DNA from: Sinomonas sp. P10A9
GTDB taxonomy: Bacteria; Actinomycetota; Actinomycetes; Actinomycetales; Micrococcaceae
Assembly: GCF_041022165.1 (NCBI RefSeq)
Contig: NZ_CP163302.1
Span: 434,001 to 498,000, forward strand
Length of the DNA: 64,000 nt
Reading direction: 5' to 3'
Shown here: positions 18,443-27,377 of the stretch, in pieces
Numbering within the stretch: the stretch's first letter is position 1
Layout: each line of letters opens with the position of its first letter
Notes under the pieces: generated by a model
Seen by the model: the letters and a program-made list of their open reading frames with translations, nothing else
What the model was told of the DNA's origin: nothing
Database searches by the model: none
Translations under genes and position numbers: made by a program

Positions 18443-21310
18443 ATGACCAGCGTCGCCTTCCGCACGGACCTCACCACACGCGCCGCCTACGTCTCCGACG
18501 CGTCGATCTACCGACGCGTGCCGGCCGCCGTGGTCGAGCCCCACACCGTGGAGGACATTCGGGAGGCCCTCAGGACTGCCGCAGAGCGGGGGTGGCCTGT
18601 CACGTGCCGTGGCGGGGGCACCTCGGTGGCAGGGAACGCGATCGGCGACGGCCTCGTGATCGACACGAGCCGCTACTTCAACGAGATCCTCCAGATCGAC
18701 CCTCAGGCCCGGACCGCACGCATCCGTCCCGGCGTGGTCTGCGACGCCCTCCGCGACGCAGCGGCACCCTTCGGGCTGACCTACGGCCCCGACCCGTCGA
18801 CGCACTCCCGCTGCACGGTGGGCGGGATGGTGGCCAACAATGCCTGCGGTTCGCATTCGGTCGCGTGGGGCACAGCGGCCGAGAACCTGGTCTCCCTCAA
18901 GGTCATGCTCGCTGACGGCCGCGAGATCGAAATCGGCGCCGACTCCTGCAGCGACCCTGTGCTCGAGGACCGCCTGAGGCAGGTCCGCGACGCCCACCTC
19001 ATGGTGCTCCGGACCGAGCTCGGGCAGTTCCCGCGGCAGGTTTCCGGGTATGGGCTGCACTATCTGCTCCCCGAGAACGGCTTCGACATGGCCAAGGTCT
19101 TCGCGGGGACCGAGGGGACGTGCGGGGTCATCACGGAGCTGACCGTCCGTCTCGTCGAGCGGCCGCAGGCGACAGCGCTCGCGGTGCTCGGATTCGCGGA
19201 CGTGTTCGACGCCGCTGCCGCCGCGCCACTCCTGCGCCGGCCCGGCGTCTACACGGTCGAGGGGATGGGGGCCGACCTCCTGGCTGCCTTGCGTTCTCGG
19301 CCCGGACGGGAGACCGCCGGATCCGAGCTGCCCGAGGGTGGTGGCTGGCTCTACGTCGAGCTCGGCGCCGGGACCGCTGACGAGGCGGGCGACGCGGCCA
19401 GGTCCCTCGTCGACGCCCTGATGCGCGAGGGACGCATCCTGGACTCTGTGGTGGTCACCGGGCACGACGAGGCCCGGGCGCTGTGGACCATCCGCGAGGC
19501 CAGCGCGGGCATTGTCACGCGGCTCCCGGATGGGGGCGAGGCCTGGCCTGGTTGGGAGGACTCCGCCGTGCCTCCCGAGCACCTCGCGGACTACCTCCGC
19601 GACCTCTACGCGCTGCTCGGGAGGCACGGACTCCAGGGAATCCCGTTCGGCCACTTCGGCGAGGGATGCGTCCACCTCCGCATCGACTTCGGCCTCGGCA
19701 CTGAGGATGGCGTCGCAGGTTACCGTTCCTTCATCGAGGAGGCCGCCGCGCTCGTCGCCCGACACGGCGGGTCCCTATCCGGCGAGCACGGCGACGGCCG
19801 CGCCCGCTCCGAGCTCCTCCCGGTGATCTACTCCGCTGAGGCGTTGGGGGCCTTCGCCGAGTTCAAGGCCGCCTTCGACCCCGACAACTTCTTCAACCCG
19901 GGGGTCCTGGTCGATGCCGAACCCATCGATCAAGGCATCCGTCCGGGTCCGGGCATCCGCCATTTCGACCTCACACCGGTGCACGCGTTCAGCCGTGACG
20001 GCGGCTCCTTCGTCAGCGCCACGAACCGCTGCGTGGGCGTCGGCCTGTGCCGATCCGACGTCGGCTCCATGTGCCCCTCCTACCAGGTCACCCGGGACGA
20101 GGTGCACTCGACCCGCGGGCGTGCGCGGATCCTGGCCGAGATGCTCCGCGGCGAGTCCGTGACCGACGGCTGGCAGTCCAAGGAGACGCTCGAGGCCTTG
20201 GACCTGTGCCTGTCCTGCAAAGCCTGCTCCTCCGAGTGCCCCGTCAACGTCGACATGGCCACCTACAAGGCCGAGTTCCTCTACCACCATTACAAGGGCA
20301 GGCTCCGGCCGATGGCGCACTATGCGATGGGCTGGCTGCCGCTCACGTCGAGGGTGCTCGAGGCGATCCCCGGCTCGGCGCGGCTGGCCAACTGGATCCT
20401 GGGCTTCCGCCCCGCCGAGGAGCTCGTCAAGCGCCTCGCGGGCATCGAGCCCAAGCGGCGCATGATCCACTTCGCGCCCGTCACGCTGCGGAAGTGGTTC
20501 GCCAAGCGCGCCGCCGCCATTGAGGCAGAAGGCGAGCGGCCCGCCGTCGTGCGTTCCACCGTCATGCTGTGGCCTGACACGTTGACGAACTTCAACGCGC
20601 CGGACGTCGGCCAGGCTGCCGTGGAGGTCCTCGAGGCGCTCGGCTACCGGGTCGTCCTGCCTCAGGGACAGGTGTGCTGCGGCCTGACCTGGCACTCGAC
20701 AGGCCAGCTCGACATGGCCAAGAAGGTCATGAGCCAGTCCCTCGACGCGCTCGAGGAGGCACTCTCGCAGAATCTGCCGATCGTGGGACTCGAGCCCTCG
20801 TGCACCGTGATGCTCACCCACGAGATCACGGAGCTCCTCCCGGACGATCCACGGGCGGCCCAGCTTGCGGGCCGAGTGGTCACCCTCGCCGAGCTCGTCG
20901 CGGAGCACGACGGCGCGTGGCCCTTCGGCGTCGTCGACGCGCCCGCGATTTCGCAGGTGCACTGCCATCAGGAGGCCCAGGGCACCTATGACCCGGACAT
21001 GGCCGTGCTCCGGAAGCTCGGGATCGACACCGATGTCATCGGATCGGGCTGCTGCGGACTCGCAGGGAACTTCGGATTCGAGCCGGGCCATTTCGAGGTC
21101 TCGCAGGCGCTCGGCGAACGGGAGCTGTTCCCGAAGGTCCGGGCCAAAGGAGAGTCCACGCTGGTTCTCGCCGACGGCTTCTCGTGCCGGACGCAGGTCC
21201 AGCAAGGAACGGGCGTCCGGGCCCAGCACCTGGCAGAGGTCCTTCGTGGGGCGCTCAGCTCAGAAGCTGGCGGTCAGAGCGTCCCACAGGGCGTCCCCGT
21301 CGAGGGCTAG
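18443..21310 (+). CDS. FAD-linked D-2-hydroxyacid dehydrogenase fused to Fe-S domain
   Basis: Fusion of 955 residues. The N-terminal half is a PCMH-type FAD oxidase (TCRGGGTSVAGN, PDPSTHSRCTVGGMVANNACG, LSGEHGDGRARSELLP). The second half resembles GlpC/GlcF: a Cys cluster starting at C530 (CVGVGLC...MCPSY), a classic 4Fe-4S motif at C589-C599 (CLSCKACSSECP), then two CCG motifs (CCGLTWHSTG, CCGLAGNFG). Such fusions oxidise D-lactate or D-2-hydroxyglutarate and pass electrons to the quinone pool. Start ATG 18443 follows AGGAGAAGAAGG. Its 3' end overlaps the convergent GntR gene by 51 bp. A near-palindrome GTAGCATGTTAC at 18402-18413 could be an operator. Confidence 0.85.
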   Translation: MTSVAFRTDLTTRAAYVSDASIYRRVPAAVVEPHTVEDIREALRTAAERGWPVTCRGGGTSVAGNAIGDGLVIDTSRYFNEILQIDPQARTARIRPGVVCDALRDAAAPFGLTYGPDPSTHSRCTVGGMVANNACGSHSVAWGTAAENLVSLKVMLADGREIEIGADSCSDPVLEDRLRQVRDAHLMVLRTELGQFPRQVSGYGLHYLLPENGFDMAKVFAGTEGTCGVITELTVRLVERPQATALAVLGFADVFDAAAAAPLLRRPGVYTVEGMGADLLAALRSRPGRETAGSELPEGGGWLYVELGAGTADEAGDAARSLVDALMREGRILDSVVVTGHDEARALWTIREASAGIVTRLPDGGEAWPGWEDSAVPPEHLADYLRDLYALLGRHGLQGIPFGHFGEGCVHLRIDFGLGTEDGVAGYRSFIEEAAALVARHGGSLSGEHGDGRARSELLPVIYSAEALGAFAEFKAAFDPDNFFNPGVLVDAEPIDQGIRPGPGIRHFDLTPVHAFSRDGGSFVSATNRCVGVGLCRSDVGSMCPSYQVTRDEVHSTRGRARILAEMLRGESVTDGWQSKETLEALDLCLSCKACSSECPVNVDMATYKAEFLYHHYKGRLRPMAHYAMGWLPLTSRVLEAIPGSARLANWILGFRPAEELVKRLAGIEPKRRMIHFAPVTLRKWFAKRAAAIEAEGERPAVVRSTVMLWPDTLTNFNAPDVGQAAVEVLEALGYRVVLPQGQVCCGLTWHSTGQLDMAKKVMSQSLDALEEALSQNLPIVGLEPSCTVMLTHEITELLPDDPRAAQLAGRVVTLAELVAEHDGAWPFGVVDAPAISQVHCHQEAQGTYDPDMAVLRKLGIDTDVIGSGCCGLAGNFGFEPGHFEVSQALGERELFPKVRAKGESTLVLADGFSCRTQVQQGTGVRAQHLAEVLRGALSSEAGGQSVPQGVPVEG

Positions 21311-22003
21311 GCCCAGCCTGGTGATGGTCTGGTCCACCAGGAGGCGGCCGGTGTGGTTGAGGTGGGCCCGCATTTCGGCCGCTGCGCGGGCGCCGTCGCC
21401 CGCCATGATGGCCTCGACGACCGGTGCGTGCTCCTGAACGATGGCCTGGAGGGAACGGTTCACGCCGGCAGTCGACGCCCCGAGGATGCGGGTCGTCACG
21501 CGAAGCTGGGCGATGATCGAGCGGATCCGGGTATTGCCCGAGGCGGCGAGGATGACGTCGTGGAGGCGCTGGTCATGGTGGAAGAACGTCTCGTCGTCGC
21601 CCGCCGCGGCGGCCTCTTCCATCCGGGCCATCGCGTCCTTCAGCGCCGCAGCGATCTCCGTATCGCTTCGCAGGGCGGCGGCCCGCGCCGCGGGAACCTC
21701 GAGCGCGAGGCGAATCGCGAAGATCTCGGCCACGTCTTCGGGACGGGGCTGGACCACCCTGAAACCCCTGTTCCGCTCGAAGCGCACGAGGCCAGCCTCC
21801 TCGAGCCGCAGCATGGCGTCCCGGACCGGCGAGCGGGAAACGTTGAACAGCTCCGCGAGCTGGTAGACCGAGTACAGCTCGCCCGGCTTCATCTCGCCGG
21901 ACATGATGGCGGCCCGGACCTGCTTCATGACCTTGCCCGTGAGGGTTGTCTCGGGCTCACCGAGTGGTTCGAAGGTGAGATCCGGGTGAGGCATGGACTT
22001 CAC
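21260..22003 (-). CDS. GntR/FadR-family regulator
   Basis: FCD-type GntR regulator of 247 residues. The winged HTH (about residues 20-85) includes YSVYQLAELFNVSRSPVRDAMLRLEEAGLV. The C-terminal all-helical FCD domain carries the His/Asp metal-ligand pattern of the family (FFHHDQRLHDVILAASGNTR, HAPVVEAIMAGD). Convergent with the hydroxyacid dehydrogenase, which it overlaps by 51 bp at the 3' ends, it is a good candidate for a lactate- or hydroxyacid-responsive regulator (LldR-like) of that gene. The start is ATG 22003 or ATG 21994. Confidence 0.85.
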   Translation of the reverse strand: MKSMPHPDLTFEPLGEPETTLTGKVMKQVRAAIMSGEMKPGELYSVYQLAELFNVSRSPVRDAMLRLEEAGLVRFERNRGFRVVQPRPEDVAEIFAIRLALEVPAARAAALRSDTEIAAALKDAMARMEEAAAAGDDETFFHHDQRLHDVILAASGNTRIRSIIAQLRVTTRILGASTAGVNRSLQAIVQEHAPVVEAIMAGDGARAAAEMRAHLNHTGRLLVDQTITRLGLALDGDALWDALTASF

Positions 22004-22018
22004 CCTATCCCAGCGCGC

Positions 22019-22065
22019 CTACAGCTGTTTGAGCAGTTCCGCGACCGAGCCGAGTACCTGCTGGC
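22019..22065 (-). pseudogene. Remnant of a HAD-IIA hydrolase C terminus
   Basis: Read on the minus strand, this stretch ends ...SQQVLGSVAELLKQL-stop, nearly identical to the last 15 residues of the HAD-IIA protein encoded at 23056-23856 (NQVLGSVAELLTQL-stop). Twenty-two bases are identical in a row. No upstream part of such a gene is present, so it looks like the tail of a lost or rearranged paralogue. Confidence 0.55.
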
Positions 22066-22119
22066 TGGGCGTTCCTCGCCGGATCCGCGGGGCAGGGAGG
22101 CGTGAGCTGACCCGCGCAG

Positions 22120-22157
22120 GACGGCGGCCGGCCACCCACAGGTGACCGGCCTCCGTC
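22120..22157 (-). terminator. Terminator of the SDR gene
   Basis: GACGGCGGCCGGCCAC (22120-22135) pairs with GTGACCGGCCTCCGTC (22142-22157) with two mismatches and a 6-nt loop. It lies 25 bp past the SDR stop codon on the minus strand. Confidence 0.55.
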
Positions 22158-22181
22158 GTTCGCCGCATTCCCGTCCCAGCG

Positions 22182-22940
22182 TCACACGGTCGTGTACCCG
22201 CCGTCCACGAGGTAGTAGCCGCCCGTGATGAAGGACGCCTCGTCGGAGAGCAGGAACGTCACGAGATGAGCGACCTCCTCAGGCCTGCCGAGGCGTCCGA
22301 GGACATGCTTGCCCTTGAGGGCCTCCACGACCTCAGGGGAGAGGCTGTTGTCCAGGAGCGGGGTATGGATGTAGCCGGGGCCCACCGAATTGATGCGCAG
22401 TCCCTGCGGCCCGTACTCGGCGGCGGCGTTCTTCGTGATGCCCACAACCCCGTGCTTCGCGGCCGTGTAGGCGCCGCTGCCGATGGCCGCGACGGTGCCG
22501 TGGATCGAGGCCATGTTCACGATCGAGCTGCCTTCGGCGCCGGCCTTGAGCATCTCGGGGATCTGGTAGCGCATCCCGTAGAGCACGCCGTTGAGGTTGA
22601 TGCCGATGACCCGGTCCCAGTCGTCGAGGTCCGTCTCGCCCGCGGGGGCGGCCTTGCCGCCGATCCCCGCATTGTTGACCGCGTAGTTCAGCTTGCCGTA
22701 CGTCTCGACGGCGAACTGGACCGACTTCTCGGAGTCCTCCTTCTTGGAGGTGTCGGCCTTGAACGCGGAGGCGACGCCGCCCGCGTCGGCGATCTCCTGG
22801 GCGACGCGCTGGGCGGCCTCGAGGTTGATGTCGGTCAGGACAACGCTCGCGCCCTTCGCCGCGAGTTCCTTGCCGATTGCCTCGCCGAGGCCCGAGCCCC
22901 CACCCGTCACGAGAGCTACCTTGCCGGTGAACTGTGCCAT
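22182..22940 (-). CDS. SDR-family oxidoreductase
   Basis: Classical short-chain dehydrogenase of 252 residues, with cofactor motif VTGGGSGLGEAIG, NNAG, a catalytic Ser in NMASIHG, and YTAAKHG (Tyr-x-x-x-Lys). LTDIN at the end of the second strand suggests NAD rather than NADP. Similarity is to glucose-1-dehydrogenase- or 3-oxoacyl-reductase-like SDRs, but the substrate cannot be told. The ATG at 22940 follows AGAGGAG; an in-frame extension to 22988 is less likely. It follows the HAD-IIA gene on the same strand after 115 bp. Confidence 0.8.
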   Translation of the reverse strand: MAQFTGKVALVTGGGSGLGEAIGKELAAKGASVVLTDINLEAAQRVAQEIADAGGVASAFKADTSKKEDSEKSVQFAVETYGKLNYAVNNAGIGGKAAPAGETDLDDWDRVIGINLNGVLYGMRYQIPEMLKAGAEGSSIVNMASIHGTVAAIGSGAYTAAKHGVVGITKNAAAEYGPQGLRINSVGPGYIHTPLLDNSLSPEVVEALKGKHVLGRLGRPEEVAHLVTFLLSDEASFITGGYYLVDGGYTTV

Positions 22941-23055
22941 GTCGATCTCCTCTGCTATCGCTGGATCAGTCTCTGTCTGCTTCAGCAAAGGTTGAAGGAT
23001 CGATATTTCCCGGACCGGAGTCTCGTTGGCGACACGCCTCCGTGATCCACCAGAC

Positions 23056-23856
23056 TCACAGCTGCGTCAACAGCTCCGCGACCGAGCCGAGTACCTGGTT
23101 GGGCCGGAACGGGAACGCGGAAATGTCTTCCTCCCGCGTGATGCCCGAGAGCACGAGGACGGTGTGCAGCCCGGCCTCCATGCCCGCGATGATGTCAGTG
23201 TCCATGCGGTCGCCGATCATCGCCGTCGTCTCGGAATGCGCGTCGATCTGGTTCATTGCGGAGCGGAACATCATGGGATTCGGCTTGCCCACCGTGTACG
23301 GCTCGCGGCCGGTGGCCTTCGTGATGAGAGCTGCTATCGCCCCCGTGGCAGGCAGGACGCCGTCGCGCGAGGGGCCGGTCGCGTCCGGGTTGGTCGCGAT
23401 GAAGCGGGCCCCGTCGAGGATGAGGCGGATCGCCGTGGTGATCGCGTTGAACGAGTACGTGCGCGTCTCGCCGAGCACCACGTAGTCCGGGTCCTGGTCG
23501 GTGAGGATCATTCCGGCCTCGTGGAGCGCCGTCGTGAGCCCCGCCTCGCCGATCACGTAGATACGCGCGCCCGGCATCTGGTCCTTGAGGAATACCGCGG
23601 TAGCCAGCGCCGACGTCCAGATGTTCTCCTCCGGAATGGACAGGCCCGAGGTCTGGAGGCGCGCGGCGAGGTCGCGCGGGGTGTAGATCGAGTTGTTCGT
23701 CAGGACGAGGAAGCGCCGGGACGTGTCGACCCAGCGCTGGATGAGCTCCGCGGCGCCCGGGATCGCGTGGTTCTCATGGACGAGCACGCCGTCCATATCG
23801 GTTAGCCAGCACTCGATGTCCTCGCCGCTGCGGTACGTGACGTTCATTTCACTCAT
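23056..23856 (-). CDS. HAD-IIA phosphatase (NagD-like)
   Basis: HAD-superfamily subclass IIA protein of 266 residues. Motif I is LTDMDGVL with nucleophile D20 and acid D22; motif II is VLTNNS; motif III Lys lies in ITKATGREPYTVGKPNP; motif IV is MIGDRMDTDI. Members are phosphatases of nucleotides, sugar phosphates or phosphoglycolate. The ATG at 23856 has a CAGGAG site. The C-terminal 15 residues are duplicated as a fragment near 22019. It may be cotranscribed with the SDR gene; the substrate is not predicted. Confidence 0.83.
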   Translation of the reverse strand: MSEMNVTYRSGEDIECWLTDMDGVLVHENHAIPGAAELIQRWVDTSRRFLVLTNNSIYTPRDLAARLQTSGLSIPEENIWTSALATAVFLKDQMPGARIYVIGEAGLTTALHEAGMILTDQDPDYVVLGETRTYSFNAITTAIRLILDGARFIATNPDATGPSRDGVLPATGAIAALITKATGREPYTVGKPNPMMFRSAMNQIDAHSETTAMIGDRMDTDIIAGMEAGLHTVLVLSGITREEDISAFPFRPNQVLGSVAELLTQL

Positions 23857-23945
23857 GGACGGCTCCTGATCGGGAGGTGAGGGGACGCGCACGACGGCGG
23901 ACGCACCCTCAGTCTTCCATCCCGCCTTAAGTCTGGGCTATGTTT

Positions 23946-23988
23946 CCGCATCTGCGGAGCATTTTGCTGGATCGAACCGCAATCGCGG
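23946..23988. promoter_or_regulatory. Twin CCGC-N4-GCGG palindromes upstream of the Mop regulator
   Basis: CCGCATCTGCGG (23946-23957) and CCGCAATCGCGG (23977-23988) are two 12-bp palindromes 31 bp apart, on one face of the helix, just upstream of the -10 box of the Mop-domain regulator and modABC. They are candidate binding sites of that regulator. Confidence 0.5.
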
Positions 23989-23991
23989 AAC

Positions 23992-23997
23992 TATACT
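23992..23997 (+). promoter_or_regulatory. -10 box of the mod operon (leaderless)
   Basis: TATACT ends 6 bp before the ATG at 24004, with no ribosome site between, so the transcript probably begins at the start codon itself. Confidence 0.55.
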
Positions 23998-24003
23998 CAG
24001 ACG

Positions 24004-24411
24004 ATGGGCCTCATCCGCATCTCCGACGCAGCCCGCCTCACCGGCGTCTCCGACGACACGGTCCGCCGCTGGGTCGACGCGGGCACCCTCACTGCCCACA
24101 AGGACGACTCTGGTCGCGCTGCCGTTGACGGCGCGGAGCTCGCCGCGCACGCCCGCGGCATCGCGGCGGCGACGCCGGATTCCTCGGGGGTCGCCCGATC
24201 GGCGCGGAACCAGTTCACCGGGCTCGTGACCGAGGTGACCGTGGACAAGGTCATGGCGCAGGTCGAGATGCAGTGCGGGCCGCACCGCATCGTGTCCCTC
24301 ATGAGCTCCGAGGCCGTGCGCGAGCTCGGACTTGAGCCTGGGTCCGTCGCGACCGCCGTCGTCAAGGCAACGACCGTGATCGTCGAGACGGCCTCAGGGC
24401 GTGCTCTGTGA
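24004..24411 (+). CDS. HTH regulator with molybdopterin/Mop (TOBE) domain
   Basis: Small protein of 135 residues. It has an N-terminal MerR/excisionase-like helix-turn-helix (IRISDAARLTGVSDDTVRRWVDAG, about residues 4-27 in part) and a C-terminal Mop/TOBE domain beginning ARSARNQFTGLV and ending AVVKATTVIVE, the fold that binds molybdate. Heading an operon with modABC, it is most likely the molybdate-responsive regulator, functionally like ModE but with a different DNA-binding domain. Its stop overlaps the modA start. The start lies directly behind a -10 box. Confidence 0.85.
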   Translation: MGLIRISDAARLTGVSDDTVRRWVDAGTLTAHKDDSGRAAVDGAELAAHARGIAAATPDSSGVARSARNQFTGLVTEVTVDKVMAQVEMQCGPHRIVSLMSSEAVRELGLEPGSVATAVVKATTVIVETASGRAL

Positions 24412-25247
24412 TGACGTGCCCTGTGATGACGGGCCCTGTGAGGGCGCGCCTCGGCGCGCTCGCGGCCCTGCTCGTCTTGCTCTCCGCGGGGCTGCTCACT
24501 GCGTGCGGAAGCACGACGGCGGGTGGTGCGGCCGCGTCGTCGTCCGCCGTCAGCACGGGACGGCACACCATCACCGTGTTCGCCGCCGCATCCCTCAAGC
24601 AGACGTTCACGCTCCTGGGGAAGCAGTTCGAGGCCGCGCACTCCGGGACGACCGTGGCGTTCAGCTTCGCGGGGTCCTCGGACCTTGCGGCGCAGATCGC
24701 CCAGGGGGCCCCGGCCGACGTGTTCGCTTCGGCGGACACCAAGAACATGGACAAGGTCACCGGACCCGGGCTCGCCGACGGCGAGGCCAATGACTTCGCG
24801 ACCAATGTGCTCACCATCGCCGTCCGGCCGGGCAACCCATCCGGGATCGCCGCTCTTGCGGACCTCACTAAGCCCGGCGTGAAGCTCGTGGAGTGCGCGG
24901 CGCAGGTGCCGTGCGGGTCTGCGGCGCAGGCGGCGGCGAAGGCGGCAGGCAACGGGGCCGGTGTGACCTTGAAGCCGGTGTCCGAGGAGTCCAACGTGAC
25001 GGACGTGCTCGGCAAGGTCATCTCCGGCGAGGCCGACGCTGGCCTGGTGTACGTCACGGACGTCAAGGGTGCCTCCGGGAAGGTCGACTCGGTGCCGTTC
25101 CCCGAGGCCTCGGCGGCCGTGAACCACTATCCGATCGCCGTGCTGCGCGACTCGAAGGACAAGGACCCCGCCCGCGCGTTCGTTGCCTATGTCTCCAGCC
25201 CCGAGGGACGGAAGGTGCTCGCGGATGCCGGATTCGGCGCCCCCTGA
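24408..25247 (+). CDS. modA: Molybdate-binding lipoprotein
   Basis: Molybdate ABC transporter binding protein, 279 residues. The signal is of lipoprotein type with lipobox LLTAC, lipidated at Cys33. The mature protein starts [11 protein letters not shown], the typical ModA opening, followed by [11 protein letters not shown] and the [13 protein letters not shown] segment, all oxyanion-site regions of the family. The GTG at 24408 overlaps the regulator stop by four bases. It captures molybdate outside the membrane for ModB and ModC. A later start near residue 7 or 11 would also leave an intact signal. Confidence 0.92.
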   Translation: MMTCPVMTGPVRARLGALAALLVLLSAGLLTACGSTTAGGAAASSSAVSTGRHTITVFAAASLKQTFTLLGKQFEAAHSGTTVAFSFAGSSDLAAQIAQGAPADVFASADTKNMDKVTGPGLADGEANDFATNVLTIAVRPGNPSGIAALADLTKPGVKLVECAAQVPCGSAAQAAAKAAGNGAGVTLKPVSEESNVTDVLGKVISGEADAGLVYVTDVKGASGKVDSVPFPEASAAVNHYPIAVLRDSKDKDPARAFVAYVSSPEGRKVLADAGFGAP

Positions 25248-26277
25248 CCCCGCGACGCAGGGAGCTGACCCCGCATCGTTGGGAGGTGACCCCGCATCGT
25301 TGGGAGGTGACCCCGCAACGTTGGGAGGTGACCCCGCATCGTTGGGAGGTGACCCCGCAACGTTGGGACCTGACCCCGCACCGTCGGGACCTGACCCCGC
25401 AACGTCGGGACCTGACCCCGCATTGTTGGGAGGTGACCCCGGGTCCGGATTAGGACGCGGGGTCACCTTTCAGCGATCTGGGGTCAGGTCCCGTGGGTTC
25501 ACGGGTCTCCCGGGGTGGATCTGGGTGCCTGCGACGGTGGGCGCGCTCTTCGTCGTTGTACCGCTCGTGGGAATCCTGGCCCGCGTGGACTGGGCCCACT
25601 TCGTTTTGCTCGTCACCTCGGGATCCTCACTCGCCGCTCTCCGGCTGAGCCTCGAAACCGCGGTGGCGAGCACCGTCGTCGTCCTTGTCTTAGGCGTGCC
25701 GATGGCCATGGCCCTCGCGCGAGGCAACGTGCCGGGGCTGCGTTGGCTGCGAGCGCTTGTACTCCTGCCGCTCGTCCTGCCGCCCGTGGTCGGCGGCCTC
25801 GCGCTCCTCTACACGTTCGGGCGCCTGGGCCTCGTAGGCCGCTGGTTGGACGTGGCCGGCGTCCAGATTGCCTTCACCACCACGGCGGTGGTGATGGCGC
25901 AGGCCTTCGTGTCGCTGCCGTTCCTCGTTGTCTCACTCGAGGGCGCGCTGCGCACGGCGGGCGGGCGGTACGAGGCCGTCGCCGCGACGCTCGGAGCGAC
26001 CCCCACCCATACGTTTCGCCGCGTCACCCTGCCGCTCGTGCTCCCGGGCCTCGCGTCCGGACTCGTCCTCGCGTTCGCGCGCAGCCTCGGCGAGTTCGGC
26101 GCGACATTGACGTTCGCGGGCAGCCTCCAGGGCGTCACGCGGACGCTTCCCCTCGAGGTGTACCTGCAGCGCGAGACCGACCCGGACGCCGCCGTGGCAC
26201 TGGCCTTGGTGCTCGTCGCGGTCGCGGCCGCCGTCGTGGGCCTCGCCTACGGCCGACGGGCGGGGGGACTGCGGTGA
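25225..26277 (+). CDS. modB: Molybdate ABC permease with repetitive N-terminal extension
   Basis: ModB permease with five or six membrane spans. The conserved core begins near WIWVPATVG and carries the ModB EAA loop [20 protein letters not shown] and the [10 protein letters not shown] segment. From ATG 25225 the protein is 350 residues, about 100 longer than usual. The extra N terminus is a run of [14 protein letters not shown] heptads encoded by a 21-bp tandem repeat. GTG 25525 would give a normal 250-residue ModB and may be the true start. The upstream frame overlaps the end of modA by 23 bp. Confidence 0.85.
   Translation: MPDSAPPDPATQGADPASLGGDPASLGGDPATLGGDPASLGGDPATLGPDPAPSGPDPATSGPDPALLGGDPGSGLGRGVTFQRSGVRSRGFTGLPGWIWVPATVGALFVVVPLVGILARVDWAHFVLLVTSGSSLAALRLSLETAVASTVVVLVLGVPMAMALARGNVPGLRWLRALVLLPLVLPPVVGGLALLYTFGRLGLVGRWLDVAGVQIAFTTTAVVMAQAFVSLPFLVVSLEGALRTAGGRYEAVAATLGATPTHTFRRVTLPLVLPGLASGLVLAFARSLGEFGATLTFAGSLQGVTRTLPLEVYLQRETDPDAAVALALVLVAVAAAVVGLAYGRRAGGLR
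25261..25449 (+). repeat. 21-bp minisatellite in the 5' part of modB
   Basis: Nine consecutive 21-bp units of the form GGAGGTGACCCCGCATCGTTG, with variants GGACCTGACCCC in units 6-8 and a degenerate last unit. Inverted copies of the unit core follow at 25457-25467 (GCGGGGTCACC) and 25480-25492 (GGGGTCAGGTCCC). The unit length is a multiple of three and open in several frames on both strands. Confidence 0.92.
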
Positions 26278-27374
26278 GCTTCCTGACGGTCGACGCCGGC
26301 CTGGCCGCCCGCGGTGTGCACCTCGCGGTCGGCGTGGCAGAGGGCGAGACGGTGGCGGTGATGGGGCCCAACGGCGCCGGGAAGTCGACGCTCTTCGGCC
26401 TGTGCGCCGGGCTCCTGCGGCCCGACTCGGGGCGCGTGGCGCTGGACGGTCGAGTCCTCGCCGACGCCCGCAGCACCTGGATCCCGCCCCACCGGCGGGG
26501 GGTCGCGCTGCTCGCGCAGGAGCCGCTGCTGTTCCCGCACCTGAGCGTGCTCGAGAACGTGGCCTTCGCGCCCCGCGCGGCGGGCGCCTCCCGCGCGACA
26601 GCACGGACCGCCGCCGAGTACTGGCTCGGCGAGGTCGACGCCGCGGACCTCGCCTCCCGTCGGCCCGCCCAGCTCTCGGGCGGTCAGGCGCAGCGGGTCG
26701 CGATCGCCCGGGCGCTCGCAGCCGAGCCACGCGTCCTGCTGCTCGACGAGCCATTCGCCGCGCTCGACGTCGCCGCCGCCCCGGCCCTGCGTCGGCTCCT
26801 GCGCCGGGTCCTCACGGGCCGGACCGCGCTCGTCGTGACGCATGAGCCGCTCGATGCGCATCTGCTGGCCGATCGGGTCGTGGTGCTCGAGGGCGGCCGG
26901 GTCGCTGAGTCCGGCCCGACGGCCGAGCTGCTCGAACGCCCCCGAAGCCCGTTCGCTGCGGGGCTCGCCGGGCTCAACTTCCTCCGCGGGCGCGCCGTCG
27001 TCTGGGGTCCAACCGCGCGCACGACGCCGCCCGGCCACCTTCGCGTCGTCGGCCTCGGCGAGGTGTCGGGCACGGTCCCGGACGGTGCCGACACCCCTGC
27101 CGCGGGCGAGGAGGCGATCGCCGTTTTCCGCCCGGCGGATGTCTCCGTGTTCCGGCCCGAGAGCGCCCCGCACGGATCGCCGCGGAACGCGTGGGCCGCT
27201 GCGGTCCGCGAGCTCGAGCCGCGGGGTGCCCAGGTGCGGGTTCACTGCGATGCGGGCAGCCACGTGATCGTCGCGGACCTGACCCCCGCTGCCGCCGCCG
27301 AACTCGATCTGGGCCCGGACGTCGCCGTCGTGCTCATGGCGAAGGCGGCGGCAGTGTCGGTGTACGCGGCGTAG
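26274..27374 (+). CDS. modC: Molybdate ABC transporter ATPase
   Basis: ModC, 366 residues. The ATPase domain shows Walker [10 protein letters not shown], a Q-loop ([14 protein letters not shown]), the signature LSGGQAQR, Walker [13 protein letters not shown] and the switch VTHE. The C-terminal region after about residue 230 is a Mop/TOBE-type regulatory domain ending [15 protein letters not shown]. The GTG at 26274 overlaps the modB stop by four bases. It powers molybdate uptake by ModAB. Its stop is only three bases from the end of the convergent MFS gene. Confidence 0.92.
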   Translation: MSFLTVDAGLAARGVHLAVGVAEGETVAVMGPNGAGKSTLFGLCAGLLRPDSGRVALDGRVLADARSTWIPPHRRGVALLAQEPLLFPHLSVLENVAFAPRAAGASRATARTAAEYWLGEVDAADLASRRPAQLSGGQAQRVAIARALAAEPRVLLLDEPFAALDVAAAPALRRLLRRVLTGRTALVVTHEPLDAHLLADRVVVLEGGRVAESGPTAELLERPRSPFAAGLAGLNFLRGRAVVWGPTARTTPPGHLRVVGLGEVSGTVPDGADTPAAGEEAIAVFRPADVSVFRPESAPHGSPRNAWAAAVRELEPRGAQVRVHCDAGSHVIVADLTPAAAAELDLGPDVAVVLMAKAAAVSVYAA

Positions 27375-27377
27375 GCC

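Noticed and set aside
25261..25449. Repeat cluster as a CRISPR array
   Set aside because: Units are contiguous 21-mers with no unique spacers and lie inside a reading frame; no cas genes are present.
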